A stretch of 64,000 nucleotides of DNA from Streptomyces qinglanensis (GTDB lineage Bacteria; Actinomycetota; Actinomycetes; Streptomycetales; Streptomycetaceae): positions 1 through 64,000 of the forward strand of contig NZ_FOGO01000009.1 of the NCBI RefSeq assembly GCF_900111245.1. Direction: 5' to 3'. A program made the translations under genes and the position numbers. The notes under the pieces were generated by a model. The model worked only from the letters and a program-made list of their open reading frames with translations, did no database searches and was not told where the DNA came from. Positions 9,018 to 17,838 of this stretch are shown here, one piece after another (the first letter of the stretch is position 1; the number at the start of each line of letters is the position of its first letter).

Positions 9018-10028
9018 TCACCCCGCGCCGTACACCGGCTCCGGCGGAGGCGACGCGGCGAGCAGTTCGCGCACCGGCCGGTCCAGCGCGGCCGCCTCCC
9101 AGCAGCCGCCCCGGTCGGTGCGGGCCGCGGGGCGCCAGCCGTCCATGACGGCGATCCGGCCGCCCGCCACCTCGAAGACCCGCCCGGTGACGCCGTCGCA
9201 GCCGTCGGAGCCCAGGTAGACGACGAGCGGGGAGACGTTCTCCGGGGCCATCGCGTCGAAGGCGCCGTCCGCGGGCGCGGCCATGTCCGCCGCGAAGGCG
9301 CGCTCGGTCATCCGGGTGCGGGCGGCCGGTGCCACCGCGTTGACCTGGACGCCGTAGCGGCCGAACTCGGCCGCGGCGACGAGGGTGAGTGCCGCCACCC
9401 CGGCCTTGGCCGCCGCGTAGTTGCCCTGCCCCACCGCGCCGAGCAGTCCCGCGCCCGAGGTGGTGTTGACGATCCGGGCCCGCGGACTGCGGCCCGCCTT
9501 CGCCTCCGCGCGCCAGTGCGCCGCCGCGTGCCGCATCGGCAGGAAGTGACCCTTGAGATGGACCCGCACGACCGCGTCCCAGTCGTCCTCGCCGAGGTTG
9601 ACCAGCATCCGGTCGCGCAGGAACCCCGCGTTGTTGACGAGCGTGTCCAGTCGGCCGAAGCGGTCGAGAGCGGTGCGGACCAGCCGCTCCGCTCCCCGCC
9701 CGGTGGCCACGTCGTCGGTGCTGACGGCCGCCTCGCCGCCCGCCGCCCGGATCTCGGCCGCCACCTGCCCGGCCGGTGACCCGCCGCGGTCCGCGGCGCC
9801 GGCGCGCCCGCCGTCCAGGGCGACGCCCAGGTCGTTGACGACGACGCGGGCGCCCGCGCGTGCGAAGGCGAGGGCGTGCGCCCGGCCGAGCCCGCGGCCC
9901 GCACCGGTGACCACGACGACGCGGCCCTCAGCGGGCCGGTGCCCGGCGGGGCGTTCCCGGGCGGGGCGGTCGCCGGGGTGGTCCCGGCGGGCGCGGTCCG
10001 CTGCGCGGGTGGCGTGCTGGTGCGGCAT
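9018..10028 (-). CDS. SDR dehydrogenase, Rv3548c-like
   Basis: A 336-residue short-chain dehydrogenase whose first 35 residues are a polar, basic extension before the Rossmann motif VVVVTGAGRGLGRAHAL. It then has NDLGVALDGG (typical of the hydroxyacyl-CoA dehydrogenase-like SDR group), NNAG, and the Ser and YAAAKAG catalytic segments. The C-terminus has SPLVVYLGSD and a Val-rich end. In Mycobacterium an SDR of this kind (Rv3548c) belongs to the KstR2 regulon beside echA20. The step is not firmly known; a beta-hydroxyacyl-CoA dehydrogenase role is plausible. The start at 10028 is supported by GGAGG eight bases upstream. Confidence 0.72.
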   Translation of the reverse strand: MPHQHATRAADRARRDHPGDRPARERPAGHRPAEGRVVVVTGAGRGLGRAHALAFARAGARVVVNDLGVALDGGRAGAADRGGSPAGQVAAEIRAAGGEAAVSTDDVATGRGAERLVRTALDRFGRLDTLVNNAGFLRDRMLVNLGEDDWDAVVRVHLKGHFLPMRHAAAHWRAEAKAGRSPRARIVNTTSGAGLLGAVGQGNYAAAKAGVAALTLVAAAEFGRYGVQVNAVAPAARTRMTERAFAADMAAPADGAFDAMAPENVSPLVVYLGSDGCDGVTGRVFEVAGGRIAVMDGWRPAARTDRGGCWEAAALDRPVRELLAASPPPEPVYGAG

Positions 10029-10054
10029 GGTCGCCTCCGGTTCGGTGGGAGTAC

Positions 10055-10813
10055 TCAGGTCCTGTCGACGGTCGCGGCGTCCAGGAACGCGGGGCGCTCG
10101 CCGCCGCCGTGCACCGCGAGGGAGGCGCCGGTGATGTAGCGGGCGGCGTCCGAGGCCAGGAACACGCAGGCGTCGCCCACCTCGTCGGGCTCGGCGAGCC
10201 GTCCCAGTGGCACGGTGGCGCCGACCGCTGCGACGCCCGCCTCGTCGCCGTAGTGCAGCTCCGTCAGTTCGGTGCGGGCCATCCCCAGTACGACGGTGTT
10301 CACCCGCACTCCGTCCGCGGCCCACTCCATGGCCATCGACCGCGCCAGGTTCTCCAGCCCCGCCTTGGCGGCGCCGTACGCGGCCGATCCGGGCGAGGGG
10401 CGGCCCCCGCTGACGCTGCCCACCATCACGACGGCACCGCCCCGCCGCTGCCCGCGCATGACCGCGTGGGCGGCGCGGGAGAGGTGCAGGGGCGCGAGGA
10501 GGTTGAGTTCCACAACGCGCGCGTGGTGCCGCGGCGCCCCCTCCGCCAGCGGGCGGTAGGGGGTACCGCCCGCATTGTTGACCAGCACGTCCAGGGAGCC
10601 CAGATCGCGGACGACGCGGTCGCAGAGCTGCGCTGCGGCCTCGGGGTCACGGACGTCCAGCGGGAGGTAGCGGGCCTGCCGGTCCCCGGCCGCGAGGGGG
10701 TGCGGGGGCGGGCGCCGGGCGCAGACGACGACGTCCGCGCCGTCGCGGAGGAACGCGCGGGCGATCCCCGCACCCACCCCGCGGGTTCCGCCGGTGACGA
10801 CAGCGACGCTCAT
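10055..10813 (-). CDS. SDR dehydrogenase, Rv3549c-like
   Basis: A 252-residue SDR with the motif VAVVTGGTRGVGAG, LVNNAGG, a SVSGGRPS serine region and AYGAAKAG, ending SLAVHGGGERPAF. The ATG at 10813 follows a GGAGG. It is read divergently from echA20 and leads into the second SDR with a 26-base gap, an arrangement matching mycobacterial Rv3549c/Rv3548c next to Rv3550 (echA20). It is probably repressed by KstR2 through the site at 10972-10989. The substrate is unknown but presumably a CoA-bound hydrindane or ring-opened intermediate. Confidence 0.75.
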   Translation of the reverse strand: MSVAVVTGGTRGVGAGIARAFLRDGADVVVCARRPPPHPLAAGDRQARYLPLDVRDPEAAAQLCDRVVRDLGSLDVLVNNAGGTPYRPLAEGAPRHHARVVELNLLAPLHLSRAAHAVMRGQRRGGAVVMVGSVSGGRPSPGSAAYGAAKAGLENLARSMAMEWAADGVRVNTVVLGMARTELTELHYGDEAGVAAVGATVPLGRLAEPDEVGDACVFLASDAARYITGASLAVHGGGERPAFLDAATVDRT

Positions 10814-10971
10814 GGACACCTCCGGGTGTCGGCGGACGGGCGGTGCGGGGCCCACCGGGCGGGACCGCGTGCCCCGGCGCAGCCGCGCCGGGATGGCCCG
10901 GTGCAGCGGAACTCCGTGAGCGGGCCCGGAACTTGGGCCCTTCCACGGGAACCACCGCACTGCTAGCTTGC

Positions 10972-10989
10972 ACCAAACAAACGTTAGGT
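10972..10989. promoter_or_regulatory. Candidate KstR2 operator 2
   Basis: ACCAAACAAACGTTAGGT lies 21 bases upstream of the echA20 start and between it and the divergent SDR gene. Its outer ACC/GGT is palindromic. It shares ACCAAACA and GTTAGG with the reverse complement of 5907-5924, in the same spacing. It fits the mycobacterial consensus less well than site 1. Confidence 0.62.
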
Positions 10990-11010
10990 GGAAAGGTAGC
11001 TGATCCCGCG

Positions 11011-11778
11011 ATGTCTGTCTCCACCTCCACACCGCGCGACGGCGTCGCCGTGGTGACCGTCGACCAGCCCCCGGTCAACGCCCTCCCGGTGCGCACCTGG
11101 TACGCGCTGGCGGACGCGGTGACGGCGGCCGGCCGCGACCCCGCGCACCGCACCGTGGTGCTGACCGGCGCCGGACGCGGCTTCAACGCGGGCGTCGACG
11201 TCAAGGAGCTGCAGAACGCCGCGGACCACAGCGCCCTCATCGGCGCCAACCGAGGCTGTGCGGCGGCGTTCTGCGCGGTCTACGAGTGCGAGGTGCCCGT
11301 CGTCGCGGCCGTGCACGGTCACTGCCTGGGCGGCGGCATCGGCCTGGTGGGCAGCGCCGACGCGATCGTGGCGACCCGCGACGCCACCTTCGGGCTCCCC
11401 GAACTGGACATGGGCGCTCTGGGGGCGGCCACACATCTGTCCCGGATGCTGCCCCCGCACCTGGTCCGCCCGCTCTACTACACCGGCCGCACCCTCACCG
11501 CCGCCGAACTGCACCACCACGGCGCCGTCTGGGCCCTGGCCGAGAGCCGCTCCGCGCTGCTGGAGACGGCGCTGGAGCTGGCGGCACGGATCGCGGCCAA
11601 GGACGGCTATCTGCTCCGCCTGGCCAAGGAGGCGCTCAACGGGATCGACCAGGCCGACGTGCGCCGCCGCTACCGCTACGAGCAGGGCTTCACCTTCGAG
11701 GCCAACCTCGCGGGCGTCTCCGACCGGCACCGGGACGCCTTCCTCGACCGGCGTGCCGGGGACGGGAGCCGACCATGA
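11011..11778 (+). CDS. echA20: Ring D hydrolase EchA20 (crotonase family)
   Basis: A 255-residue crotonase with VTVDQPPVNALP, the oxyanion segment GRGFNAGVDVKEL and the second half VHGHCLGGGIGLVGS. EchA20 (Rv3550) hydrolyses ring D of the unsaturated indene-carboxyl-CoA intermediate, opening the five-membered ring. Its place as first gene of an operon with ipdA, ipdB and ipdC by successive ATGA overlaps is diagnostic of the pathway. The ATG at 11011 is preceded by an AAAGGTAGC stretch. The KstR2-like site sits directly upstream. Confidence 0.87.
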   Translation: MSVSTSTPRDGVAVVTVDQPPVNALPVRTWYALADAVTAAGRDPAHRTVVLTGAGRGFNAGVDVKELQNAADHSALIGANRGCAAAFCAVYECEVPVVAAVHGHCLGGGIGLVGSADAIVATRDATFGLPELDMGALGAATHLSRMLPPHLVRPLYYTGRTLTAAELHHHGAVWALAESRSALLETALELAARIAAKDGYLLRLAKEALNGIDQADVRRRYRYEQGFTFEANLAGVSDRHRDAFLDRRAGDGSRP

Positions 11779-12641
11779 CCGACCTCGACAAGCGGCTGTC
11801 CCTCACCGCGTTCACGGACCGGATCGAGTCCGGCATGACGGTGGGCATCGGCGGCTGGGGCGCACGCCGCAAACCGATGGCGCTGGTGCGGGCGCTGCTG
11901 CGCAGCGGAGCCGACGAGCTGACGGTCGTCTCCTGCGGCGGTCCCGACGTGGGCCTGCTGGCCGCGGCGGGCCGCATCCGCCGGCTGGTGGCGCCCTTCG
12001 TGACGCTGGACTCGGTGCCGCTGGAGCCGCACTTCCGGGCCGCCCGCGAGGCGGGGACCCTCGCCTTCGAGGAGTGGGACGAGTCGCTGTTCCTGTCGGG
12101 GCTGACGGCCGCGGCGCACCGGCTGCCGTTCCTGCCGGTGCGCGGCGGCCTCGGATCGGACATCCCGCGCCGCAACCCCCGGCTGCGCACGGTCACCTCG
12201 CCGTATCCGGACGGCGAGGAACTGCTGGCGGCGCCCGCGCTGACGATGGATGTGGCCCTGGTGCACATGAACCGCGCCGACATCCGGGGAAACGGGCAGT
12301 ACCTGGGGCCCGACCCGTACTTCGACGACCTGTTCACGGAGGCGGCCGAGCACACCTATCTCTCCTGCGAGCGGATCGTGGACCGCTTCACCGGGCCGCC
12401 GCAGTCGCTGCTGGTGCAGCGGCAGAACGTCACCGGTGTCCTGCACACCCCGCGCGGCGCGCACTTCACCAGTTGCGCCCCCGACTACGGGCGGGACGAG
12501 GCATTCCAGCGCGCCTACGTGCGGGCCGCCGCCGACCCGTCGGCCTGGCGGGAGTTCACCGCGCGCTTCCTCTCCGGCGGCGAGGACGCCTACCAGCAGG
12601 CGGTGGACGAGCACCAGACGCGTACGGAGGCGGCGCGATGA
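11775..12641 (+). CDS. ipdA: COCHEA-CoA hydrolase subunit IpdA
   Basis: A 288-residue protein of the class I CoA-transferase alpha family, starting at an ATG that overlaps the echA20 stop. Features include GMTVGIGGWGARRKPMALV near the N-terminus (the glycine-rich CoA-transferase start) and ADIRGNGQYLG in the middle. Mycobacterial IpdA and IpdB together act as a hydrolase, not a transferase, and open the last steroid ring by a retro-Claisen-type cleavage. The length and tight coupling to ipdB agree with that role. No frameshift or truncation is seen. Confidence 0.88.
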   Translation: MTDLDKRLSLTAFTDRIESGMTVGIGGWGARRKPMALVRALLRSGADELTVVSCGGPDVGLLAAAGRIRRLVAPFVTLDSVPLEPHFRAAREAGTLAFEEWDESLFLSGLTAAAHRLPFLPVRGGLGSDIPRRNPRLRTVTSPYPDGEELLAAPALTMDVALVHMNRADIRGNGQYLGPDPYFDDLFTEAAEHTYLSCERIVDRFTGPPQSLLVQRQNVTGVLHTPRGAHFTSCAPDYGRDEAFQRAYVRAAADPSAWREFTARFLSGGEDAYQQAVDEHQTRTEAAR

Positions 12642-13402
12642 CCGGGACGACCGGGACGACCGCCCCCACCCGTGCCGAGGTCTGCGTCGTCGCCTGCGCG
12701 GAGGCGTGGCGCGGCGACGGTGAGGTGCTGGCCGCGGCGGCGGGCGGCGTGGTCCCCACGCTGGGAGCCCGCCTGGCGCGGCTGACGTTCAGCCCGCATC
12801 TGCTGCTGACCGACGGCGAGGCGATGCTGCTGAGCACTCCCGAGGACCCCGGGCGGTTCGAGGGCTGGCTGCCGTACCGCAGGCATCTCGCCCTCGCCGC
12901 GCGCGGCAGGCGCCACATGATGATGGGGGCCGCCCAACTCGACCGCTACGGCAACCAGAACATCTCCTGCATCGGCGACCACGACCGGCCGGCACGGCAG
13001 TTGCTCGGTGCACGCGGAGCGCCGTCCAACACCGTCAATCACCCGGTCTCCTACTGGGTGCCGCGCCATTCGGTGCGGGTCTTCGTGGAGCGCGTGGACA
13101 TGGTCAGCGGAGTGGGCTACGACCGGGCGGCCGCGTCGGGTCCGGGCGCCGCCCGCTTCCACGGGCTGCGGCGGGTGGTGACCGATCTGGCGGTGCTGGA
13201 CTTCGCGACCGGGGACCGCCGGATGCGGCTGGCCAGTGTCCACCCGGGTGTCGATGTCGTGCAGGTGCGCGAGCGGACGGGATTCGACCTGGCGGTACCG
13301 GACGAGGTGCCCGTCACCCGCCGGCCGACCCGGCGCGAGCTGCGACTGCTGCGGGAGGTACTGGACCCGCACGGCGCCCGCGAGCAGGAGGTGCGGGCAT
13401 GA
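12638..13402 (+). CDS. ipdB: COCHEA-CoA hydrolase subunit IpdB
   Basis: A 254-residue CoA-transferase beta-family protein, translationally coupled to ipdA by ATGA. Landmarks are VVACAEAWRGDGEVLAAA near the start, HMMMGAAQLDRYGNQNIS in the middle (MMGAAQ-DRYGNQN is a hallmark of the family) and a C-terminal FATGDRRMRLASVHPGV segment. It forms the active heteromer with IpdA that hydrolyses the ring C intermediate. The order echA20-ipdA-ipdB-ipdC equals that of mycobacteria and rhodococci. Confidence 0.88.
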   Translation: MTGTTGTTAPTRAEVCVVACAEAWRGDGEVLAAAAGGVVPTLGARLARLTFSPHLLLTDGEAMLLSTPEDPGRFEGWLPYRRHLALAARGRRHMMMGAAQLDRYGNQNISCIGDHDRPARQLLGARGAPSNTVNHPVSYWVPRHSVRVFVERVDMVSGVGYDRAAASGPGAARFHGLRRVVTDLAVLDFATGDRRMRLASVHPGVDVVQVRERTGFDLAVPDEVPVTRRPTRRELRLLREVLDPHGAREQEVRA

Positions 13403-14580
13403 CAGGACGGCCGGAGCCGCCCGCCGCCCGCGCCGCCGCTGCGGACCCGGAACCGGAGTGGGCCCCGCTGCGCACCGCCTTCACCTCGCTGGTCGGAGTG
13501 CGCCATCCGCTGGTGCAGACGGGCATGGGCTGGGTCTCCGGACCCCGCCTGGTGACCGCCACGGCCGAGGCCGGGGCGCTGGGGATCCTGGCCTCGGCGA
13601 CCATGACGCTGCCGCAACTGCGCTCCGCCGTGCGGGAGGTGCGGTCCCGCACGGCGGAACCGTTCGGGGTCAACCTGCGGGCCGACGCGAGCGACGCGGC
13701 CGACCGGGTGCGGCTGCTGGTCGACGAGGGGGTGCGGGTCGCCTCGTTCGCACTGGCACCCTCCGAGGAGCTGATCGGCCGGCTCAAGGACGCGGGGGTC
13801 GTCGTGCTGCCGTCCGTCGGAGCGGTACGGCACGCGCGGAAGGTCGCCGCCTGGGGTGCGGACGCCGTCCTGGTGCAGGGCGGCGAGGGCGGCGGGCACA
13901 CCGGACCGGTCGCCACCTCGGTGCTGCTGCCGCAGGTGGTCGACGCGGTGGGCCCCGAGGGCCTCCCCGTCGTCGGGGCGGGCGGCTTCCACGACGGCCG
14001 GGGCCTTGCCGCCGCGCTGTGCCACGGCGCGGCGGCGGCCGCCATGGGCACCCGGTTCCTGCTGACGCGCGAGTCGACGGTGCCCGACGCGGTCAAGGCC
14101 CGCTACCTCGCGGCACGGGTCGAGGACGTCACCGTCACCACGCGGGTGGACGGCCTGCCGCACCGGATGCTGCGCAGCGAGGTGGTCGCGGCCCTGGAGT
14201 CCGGCGGCCGGGCGACCGCGCTGCTGCGTGCACTGCGCCACGCCGCCGCGTTCCGGAAGCACACGGGCCTGTCCTGGGCGTCGATGCTGCGCGAGGGGCG
14301 GGCGCTGCGGCACGGCAAGGACCTGACCCTCGGCCAGACACTGCTCGCCGCCAACACGCCCATGCTGCTGCGGGCCGCCATGGTGGAGGGCCGTGCGGAC
14401 GCCGGAGTGCTGGCCGCGGGCCAGGTCGCCGGGGTGATCGACGACCTGCCGAGTGTCGCGGAGGTGGTGGAGGGCACGGTGGCCCGGGCGGCCGCGCTGC
14501 TGCGGGAGCTGGGCGCGCGGGCCGGCGGCCCGCGCCCGGGTGCGGGTGCGGGTCCGTCGGCGCCTGCCGGGCCCGCCTGA
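13399..14580 (+). CDS. ipdC: FMN-dependent dehydrogenase IpdC (NPD/2-nitropropane dioxygenase family)
   Basis: A 393-residue TIM-barrel flavoprotein that overlaps ipdB by ATGA. The pattern HPLVQTGMGWVSGPRLVTA at the start, the phosphate-binding region QGGEGGGHTGP, and GAGGFHDGRGLAAAL mark the nitronate monooxygenase-like family. IpdC introduces the ring double bond into the hydroxy-hydrindane-carboxyl-CoA before EchA20 acts. The last 25 residues are a low-complexity Gly/Pro/Ala tail. It is the end of the echA20 operon; about 200 bases follow before the methyltransferase. Confidence 0.87.
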   Translation: MTGRPEPPAARAAAADPEPEWAPLRTAFTSLVGVRHPLVQTGMGWVSGPRLVTATAEAGALGILASATMTLPQLRSAVREVRSRTAEPFGVNLRADASDAADRVRLLVDEGVRVASFALAPSEELIGRLKDAGVVVLPSVGAVRHARKVAAWGADAVLVQGGEGGGHTGPVATSVLLPQVVDAVGPEGLPVVGAGGFHDGRGLAAALCHGAAAAAMGTRFLLTRESTVPDAVKARYLAARVEDVTVTTRVDGLPHRMLRSEVVAALESGGRATALLRALRHAAAFRKHTGLSWASMLREGRALRHGKDLTLGQTLLAANTPMLLRAAMVEGRADAGVLAAGQVAGVIDDLPSVAEVVEGTVARAAALLRELGARAGGPRPGAGAGPSAPAGPA

Positions 14581-14786
14581 GCGGGTACCCGCCGTGTCCG
14601 CTGCCCTCCCCCAGGCCGGGTCACCCCTGCGGGTGGCACGGGCCCCGGACGGCGGAGCCCGGCCGTGCGGCGGCGGCCGCAGCCGCCGACACTCGAGGCA
14701 GGGCGCTCGCGGTACGAGCGCACCGGAAGCGCCGCTCCGCACCGTCGCCGCCCCCACCGTGCCACCGCCTCGCCGCCGGAGTCCGC

Positions 14787-15602
14787 ATGGCCAGCAGGAA
14801 GAATCTCGTCGCCGACCGGGCCGCCCTCGCCCACAAGGCCCGGTACGCGCTGGCGCACCCGCAGCGCGTCCCCGGCCATCTCCGGCGTGCGGGCCGCGAC
14901 CGGTGGCTGGCGTTCAAGCACCGCGACCATGTCAGCTACTACCGCGCGGTGATGGCCTCCGACACCCGGCGCGACCCGGACGCCGCGGTCGGCAGCCCGA
15001 CCCGCGAGGGGTGGCTGAAGCTGGGCGAACTGCAGTTCAGCTATCTGCGGCAGCACGGTCTGGCGCCGTCGGCGCGGATGCTGGACATCGGCTGCGGCAA
15101 TCTGCGCGCGGGCTGGCGCTTCATCGAGCACCTGGAGGCGGGCCACTACTACGGGATCGACATCTCCCCCGACGTGCTGATCGCCGCGAAACGCACGCTC
15201 ACCGAGCGCAATCTCCAGGCCAAGCTTCCCCATCTGACCCTGACCCAGGATCTGACGCTGGACTTCCTGCCGGACGCGCACTTCGACGTCGTCCACGCGC
15301 ACAGCGTCTTCTCGCACTCGCCGCTCGACGTCATCGAGGAGTGCTTCGCGCACGTGGGCCGGGTGCTGGCACCGGGCGGATTCTTCGACTTCACCTTCGA
15401 CCGCACCGTCGGCACCGAGCACCACGTGCTGCGCGAGGACTTCTACTACCGGACCGAGACGCTGACCGGGCTGGCCGCACGGCACGGGCTGCGCGCCCGC
15501 TTCATGGACGACTGGGAACTCCTGGGGCACGGCCAGTCCAAGATCCGCGCCACCGCCGGGACCACCCGGACCACCGGGACCGCGCCGCCCCTTCCGGCGT
15601 GA
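14787..15602 (+). CDS. Class I SAM-dependent methyltransferase
   Basis: A 271-residue protein with motif I MLDIGCGNLRAG, post-motif region YYGIDISPDVLIAA and a motif II/III region DFLPDAHFDVVHAHSVFSH. The N-terminal 60 residues are basic and helical. The closing stretch is a Thr-rich low-complexity tail (TAGTTRTTGTAPP). The substrate is not evident. The ATG at 14787 follows GGAG at good spacing. It lies downstream of ipdC in the same direction, but the 206-base gap makes co-transcription uncertain. It is not a known member of the KstR2 regulon. Confidence 0.8.
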   Translation: MASRKNLVADRAALAHKARYALAHPQRVPGHLRRAGRDRWLAFKHRDHVSYYRAVMASDTRRDPDAAVGSPTREGWLKLGELQFSYLRQHGLAPSARMLDIGCGNLRAGWRFIEHLEAGHYYGIDISPDVLIAAKRTLTERNLQAKLPHLTLTQDLTLDFLPDAHFDVVHAHSVFSHSPLDVIEECFAHVGRVLAPGGFFDFTFDRTVGTEHHVLREDFYYRTETLTGLAARHGLRARFMDDWELLGHGQSKIRATAGTTRTTGTAPPLPA

Positions 15603-15660
15603 CCACACCGGTCCGGTCCGTCCGGCGTCCGGCCCCGCGCGTCTCCGGCCCCGCGCGCGC

Positions 15661-15697
15661 CGCGTGCCCGGCCCGGCGGCACCGGACCGGGCACGCG
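15661..15697. terminator. Bidirectional hairpin between convergent genes
   Basis: An 11-bp perfect stem (15661-15671 with 15687-15697) with a 15-base loop lies between the convergent methyltransferase and MDR genes. Confidence 0.6.
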
Positions 15698-15743
15698 CGC
15701 AGGCCGGGGCGCGGCAGCCCGGCCGACCGTGCGCGGTTGCGGC

Positions 15744-16706
15744 TCAGACCGTCAGCACGATCTTGCCGAACAGCTCGCCCTCCGCCATCTTCGCGAAGCC
15801 CTCCCGGGCCCGGTCGAGCGGGAGGACGGAGTCGATGACGGGCCGGATCCCCTTGGCGGCACAGAAGTTCAGCAGCCCCGCCAGCTCCTCCTTGGTGCCC
15901 ATCGTGGAGCCCACCACCCGCAGCTCCAGGAAGAAGATCCGGTTCAGCTCGGTCGCGGGCGGGTTCGGACCGCTGGTGGCACCGGAGATGACCAGAGTGC
16001 CCCCGGGGCGCAGCGACTTGACCGAGTGCGACCAGGTGGCGGCGCCCACCGTCTCCAGCACCGCGTCCATCTTGTGCGACAGCCGGGTGCCCGCCTCCAC
16101 CGCCTCCTCGGCGCCGAGCTCCAGGGCCCGCTTGCGCTTGGCCTCGTCCCGGCTGGTGGCGAAGACCCGCAGCCCGGCGGCCGCGCCCAGCACGATGGCG
16201 GCGGTGGCCACCCCGCCGCCCGCGCCCTGCACCAGGACCGAGTCCCCCGGACTGACCCCGGCGTTGGTGAACAGCATCCGGTACGCCGTCAGCCAGGCCG
16301 TCGGCAGACAGGCCGCCTCCTCGAAGGAGAGCTCCGCCGGCTTGGGCAGCACGTTCCACTGCGGCACGGCCACCCGCTCCGCGAACGTGCCCTGGTAGCG
16401 CTCCGTCAGGATGGAGCGGGGCTCGCGCGGGCCGACCCCGTGGCCGGACTGCCCGATGACCGAGTGCAGGACGACCTCGTTGCCGTCGTCGTCGACCCCC
16501 GCAGCGTCGCAGCCCAGGATCATCGGCAGCGACTCCTCGCCGATCCCCACGCCCCGCAGCGACCAGAGGTCGTGGTGGTTGAGCGACGCCGCCTTCACCG
16601 CCACGGTCATCCATCCCGGAGGCACCTTGGGCTCCGGCCTCTGCCCCAGCTCCAGCCCGCTGAGCGGCTCTTCCTTGTCGATACGAGCGGCGTAAGCAGC
16701 AAACAT
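15744..16706 (-). CDS. Zinc-type alcohol dehydrogenase / quinone oxidoreductase (MDR family)
   Basis: A 320-residue medium-chain dehydrogenase. The N-terminal GroES-like half has VAVKAASLNHHDLWSLRG and GCDAAGVDDDGN. The nucleotide-binding half has SVLVQGAGGGVATAAIVLG. It lacks the cysteine-rich structural zinc loop, so it is nearer to NADPH:quinone oxidoreductases. It is transcribed alone. An MDR gene next to the malic enzyme region is common in Streptomyces. The physiological substrate is unknown. Confidence 0.82.
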   Translation of the reverse strand: MFAAYAARIDKEEPLSGLELGQRPEPKVPPGWMTVAVKAASLNHHDLWSLRGVGIGEESLPMILGCDAAGVDDDGNEVVLHSVIGQSGHGVGPREPRSILTERYQGTFAERVAVPQWNVLPKPAELSFEEAACLPTAWLTAYRMLFTNAGVSPGDSVLVQGAGGGVATAAIVLGAAAGLRVFATSRDEAKRKRALELGAEEAVEAGTRLSHKMDAVLETVGAATWSHSVKSLRPGGTLVISGATSGPNPPATELNRIFFLELRVVGSTMGTKEELAGLLNFCAAKGIRPVIDSVLPLDRAREGFAKMAEGELFGKIVLTV

Positions 16707-16833
16707 GCCCTGACGCTACGCCGCCTCGCCGACCCACCGACAGACCATCCGGCCCCGGAGCGACCGATCTCACGCCGTCGGCGCACGGCGGCCGGGCCCG
16801 GAGCCGCACCGGCCGCCACTCGGTCCCGCGGCC

Positions 16834-17748
16834 TCAGTCCCGCAGCGGCATCGCCTCGGCCAGTGCGCGCCACTCCTCCCGGGGGAGGTCGGTGCCGGTG
16901 GCGGCGGTGACCACCTGGAGGGCGACGTGGTCCGCGCCTGCCGCCAGGAACGAGTCCACCTTCGCGCGTACCGCATCGGCGTCACCGATGGCGAACAGCG
17001 CGTCGACGAGCCGGTCGCTGCCGCCGTCGTCGAAGTCGGACTCCGCGAAGCCGAGCCGCAGCAGGCTGTTGCGGTAGTTGGCCAGGGCCAGGTAGCGGGA
17101 GAGGTAGTCGCGCGCCGTGGCGTACGCCGCCGCGGGGTCGGCGCCCGGCTGCCGCAGGACCACCTTCAGCTCGGGGGCCAGCAGCGGGTCCGCGCCGAGG
17201 ATGTCGCGGGCCTCCGCGGTGTGTTCGACGGTGACGAGATAGGGCAGCGCGCCCAGCGACCGCTCGGCGGCCAACTGCAGCATCTTCGGACCGAGCGCCG
17301 CCAGCGCACGCCCGGCGGCGGGCACCGGACGCGGCGCGTTGTCGAGCAGGTCGAGGTAGGAGCGCATGGCCGACCGGGGCCGGCCGGCCAGCGGATGGTC
17401 CAGCGCGTGCCCGCTGCGCGTCTCCGCGTGGCTGACCCCGAGGCCGAGCAGGAAACGGCCGCCGTACTCGTCCGTCAACTGTGCGTGCCGCGCGGCGACC
17501 TCAGGAGCCGCGTGCTCCCAGATGGAGAGGATGCTGGTGCCGACCGTCACCCGCGAGGTGGCGGCCAGCAGCCGCTGCGCCATGTCCGGCGAGGGGCTGC
17601 CGCCGATCCAGAGTGCGCCGTACCCCAGCTGGTCGAGTTCGGCGGCGGCCTCTTCGACCAGGGGGCGCCGCGCCGCGTCGTCGGTACGCAGCGCGGAAGC
17701 CCAGATGCCGACCCTGCCCAAGGATGCGTGATGTGCCATGGCGGACAC
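16834..17748 (-). CDS. LLM-class F420-dependent oxidoreductase
   Basis: A 304-residue TIM barrel of the bacterial luciferase-like superfamily: GRVGIWASALRTDD at the start, ELDQLGYGALWIGGSPSPD, VTVGTSILSIWEH and GRFLLGLGVSHAE are diagnostic of the TIGR03620-like F420 group. Such enzymes use reduced F420 or FMN to reduce or oxidise diverse substrates; none can be named here. Both ATG at 17748 and ATG at 17739 could start it. A large perfect hairpin separates it from the ABC transporter operon upstream, so it has its own promoter in a very short gap. Confidence 0.82.
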   Translation of the reverse strand: MSAMAHHASLGRVGIWASALRTDDAARRPLVEEAAAELDQLGYGALWIGGSPSPDMAQRLLAATSRVTVGTSILSIWEHAAPEVAARHAQLTDEYGGRFLLGLGVSHAETRSGHALDHPLAGRPRSAMRSYLDLLDNAPRPVPAAGRALAALGPKMLQLAAERSLGALPYLVTVEHTAEARDILGADPLLAPELKVVLRQPGADPAAAYATARDYLSRYLALANYRNSLLRLGFAESDFDDGGSDRLVDALFAIGDADAVRAKVDSFLAAGADHVALQVVTAATGTDLPREEWRALAEAMPLRD

Positions 17749-17772
17749 AGCATCACACCGCGGGCCCGTATT

Positions 17773-17827
17773 CCAGGAACCGCGGTCCGTTCCGGCCCGG
17801 CGGGGCGGGACGGACCGCGGTTCCTGG
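17773..17827 (-). terminator. Terminator of the amino-acid ABC operon
   Basis: A perfect 18-bp inverted repeat (17773-17790 with 17810-17827) with a 19-base loop begins 12 bases after the stop of the ATPase gene. It also abuts the start of the LLM gene, whose ATG is only 25 bases further on. So the LLM promoter must overlap the hairpin, or the gene depends on readthrough. Confidence 0.78.
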
Positions 17828-17838
17828 CGGGCGGCGGC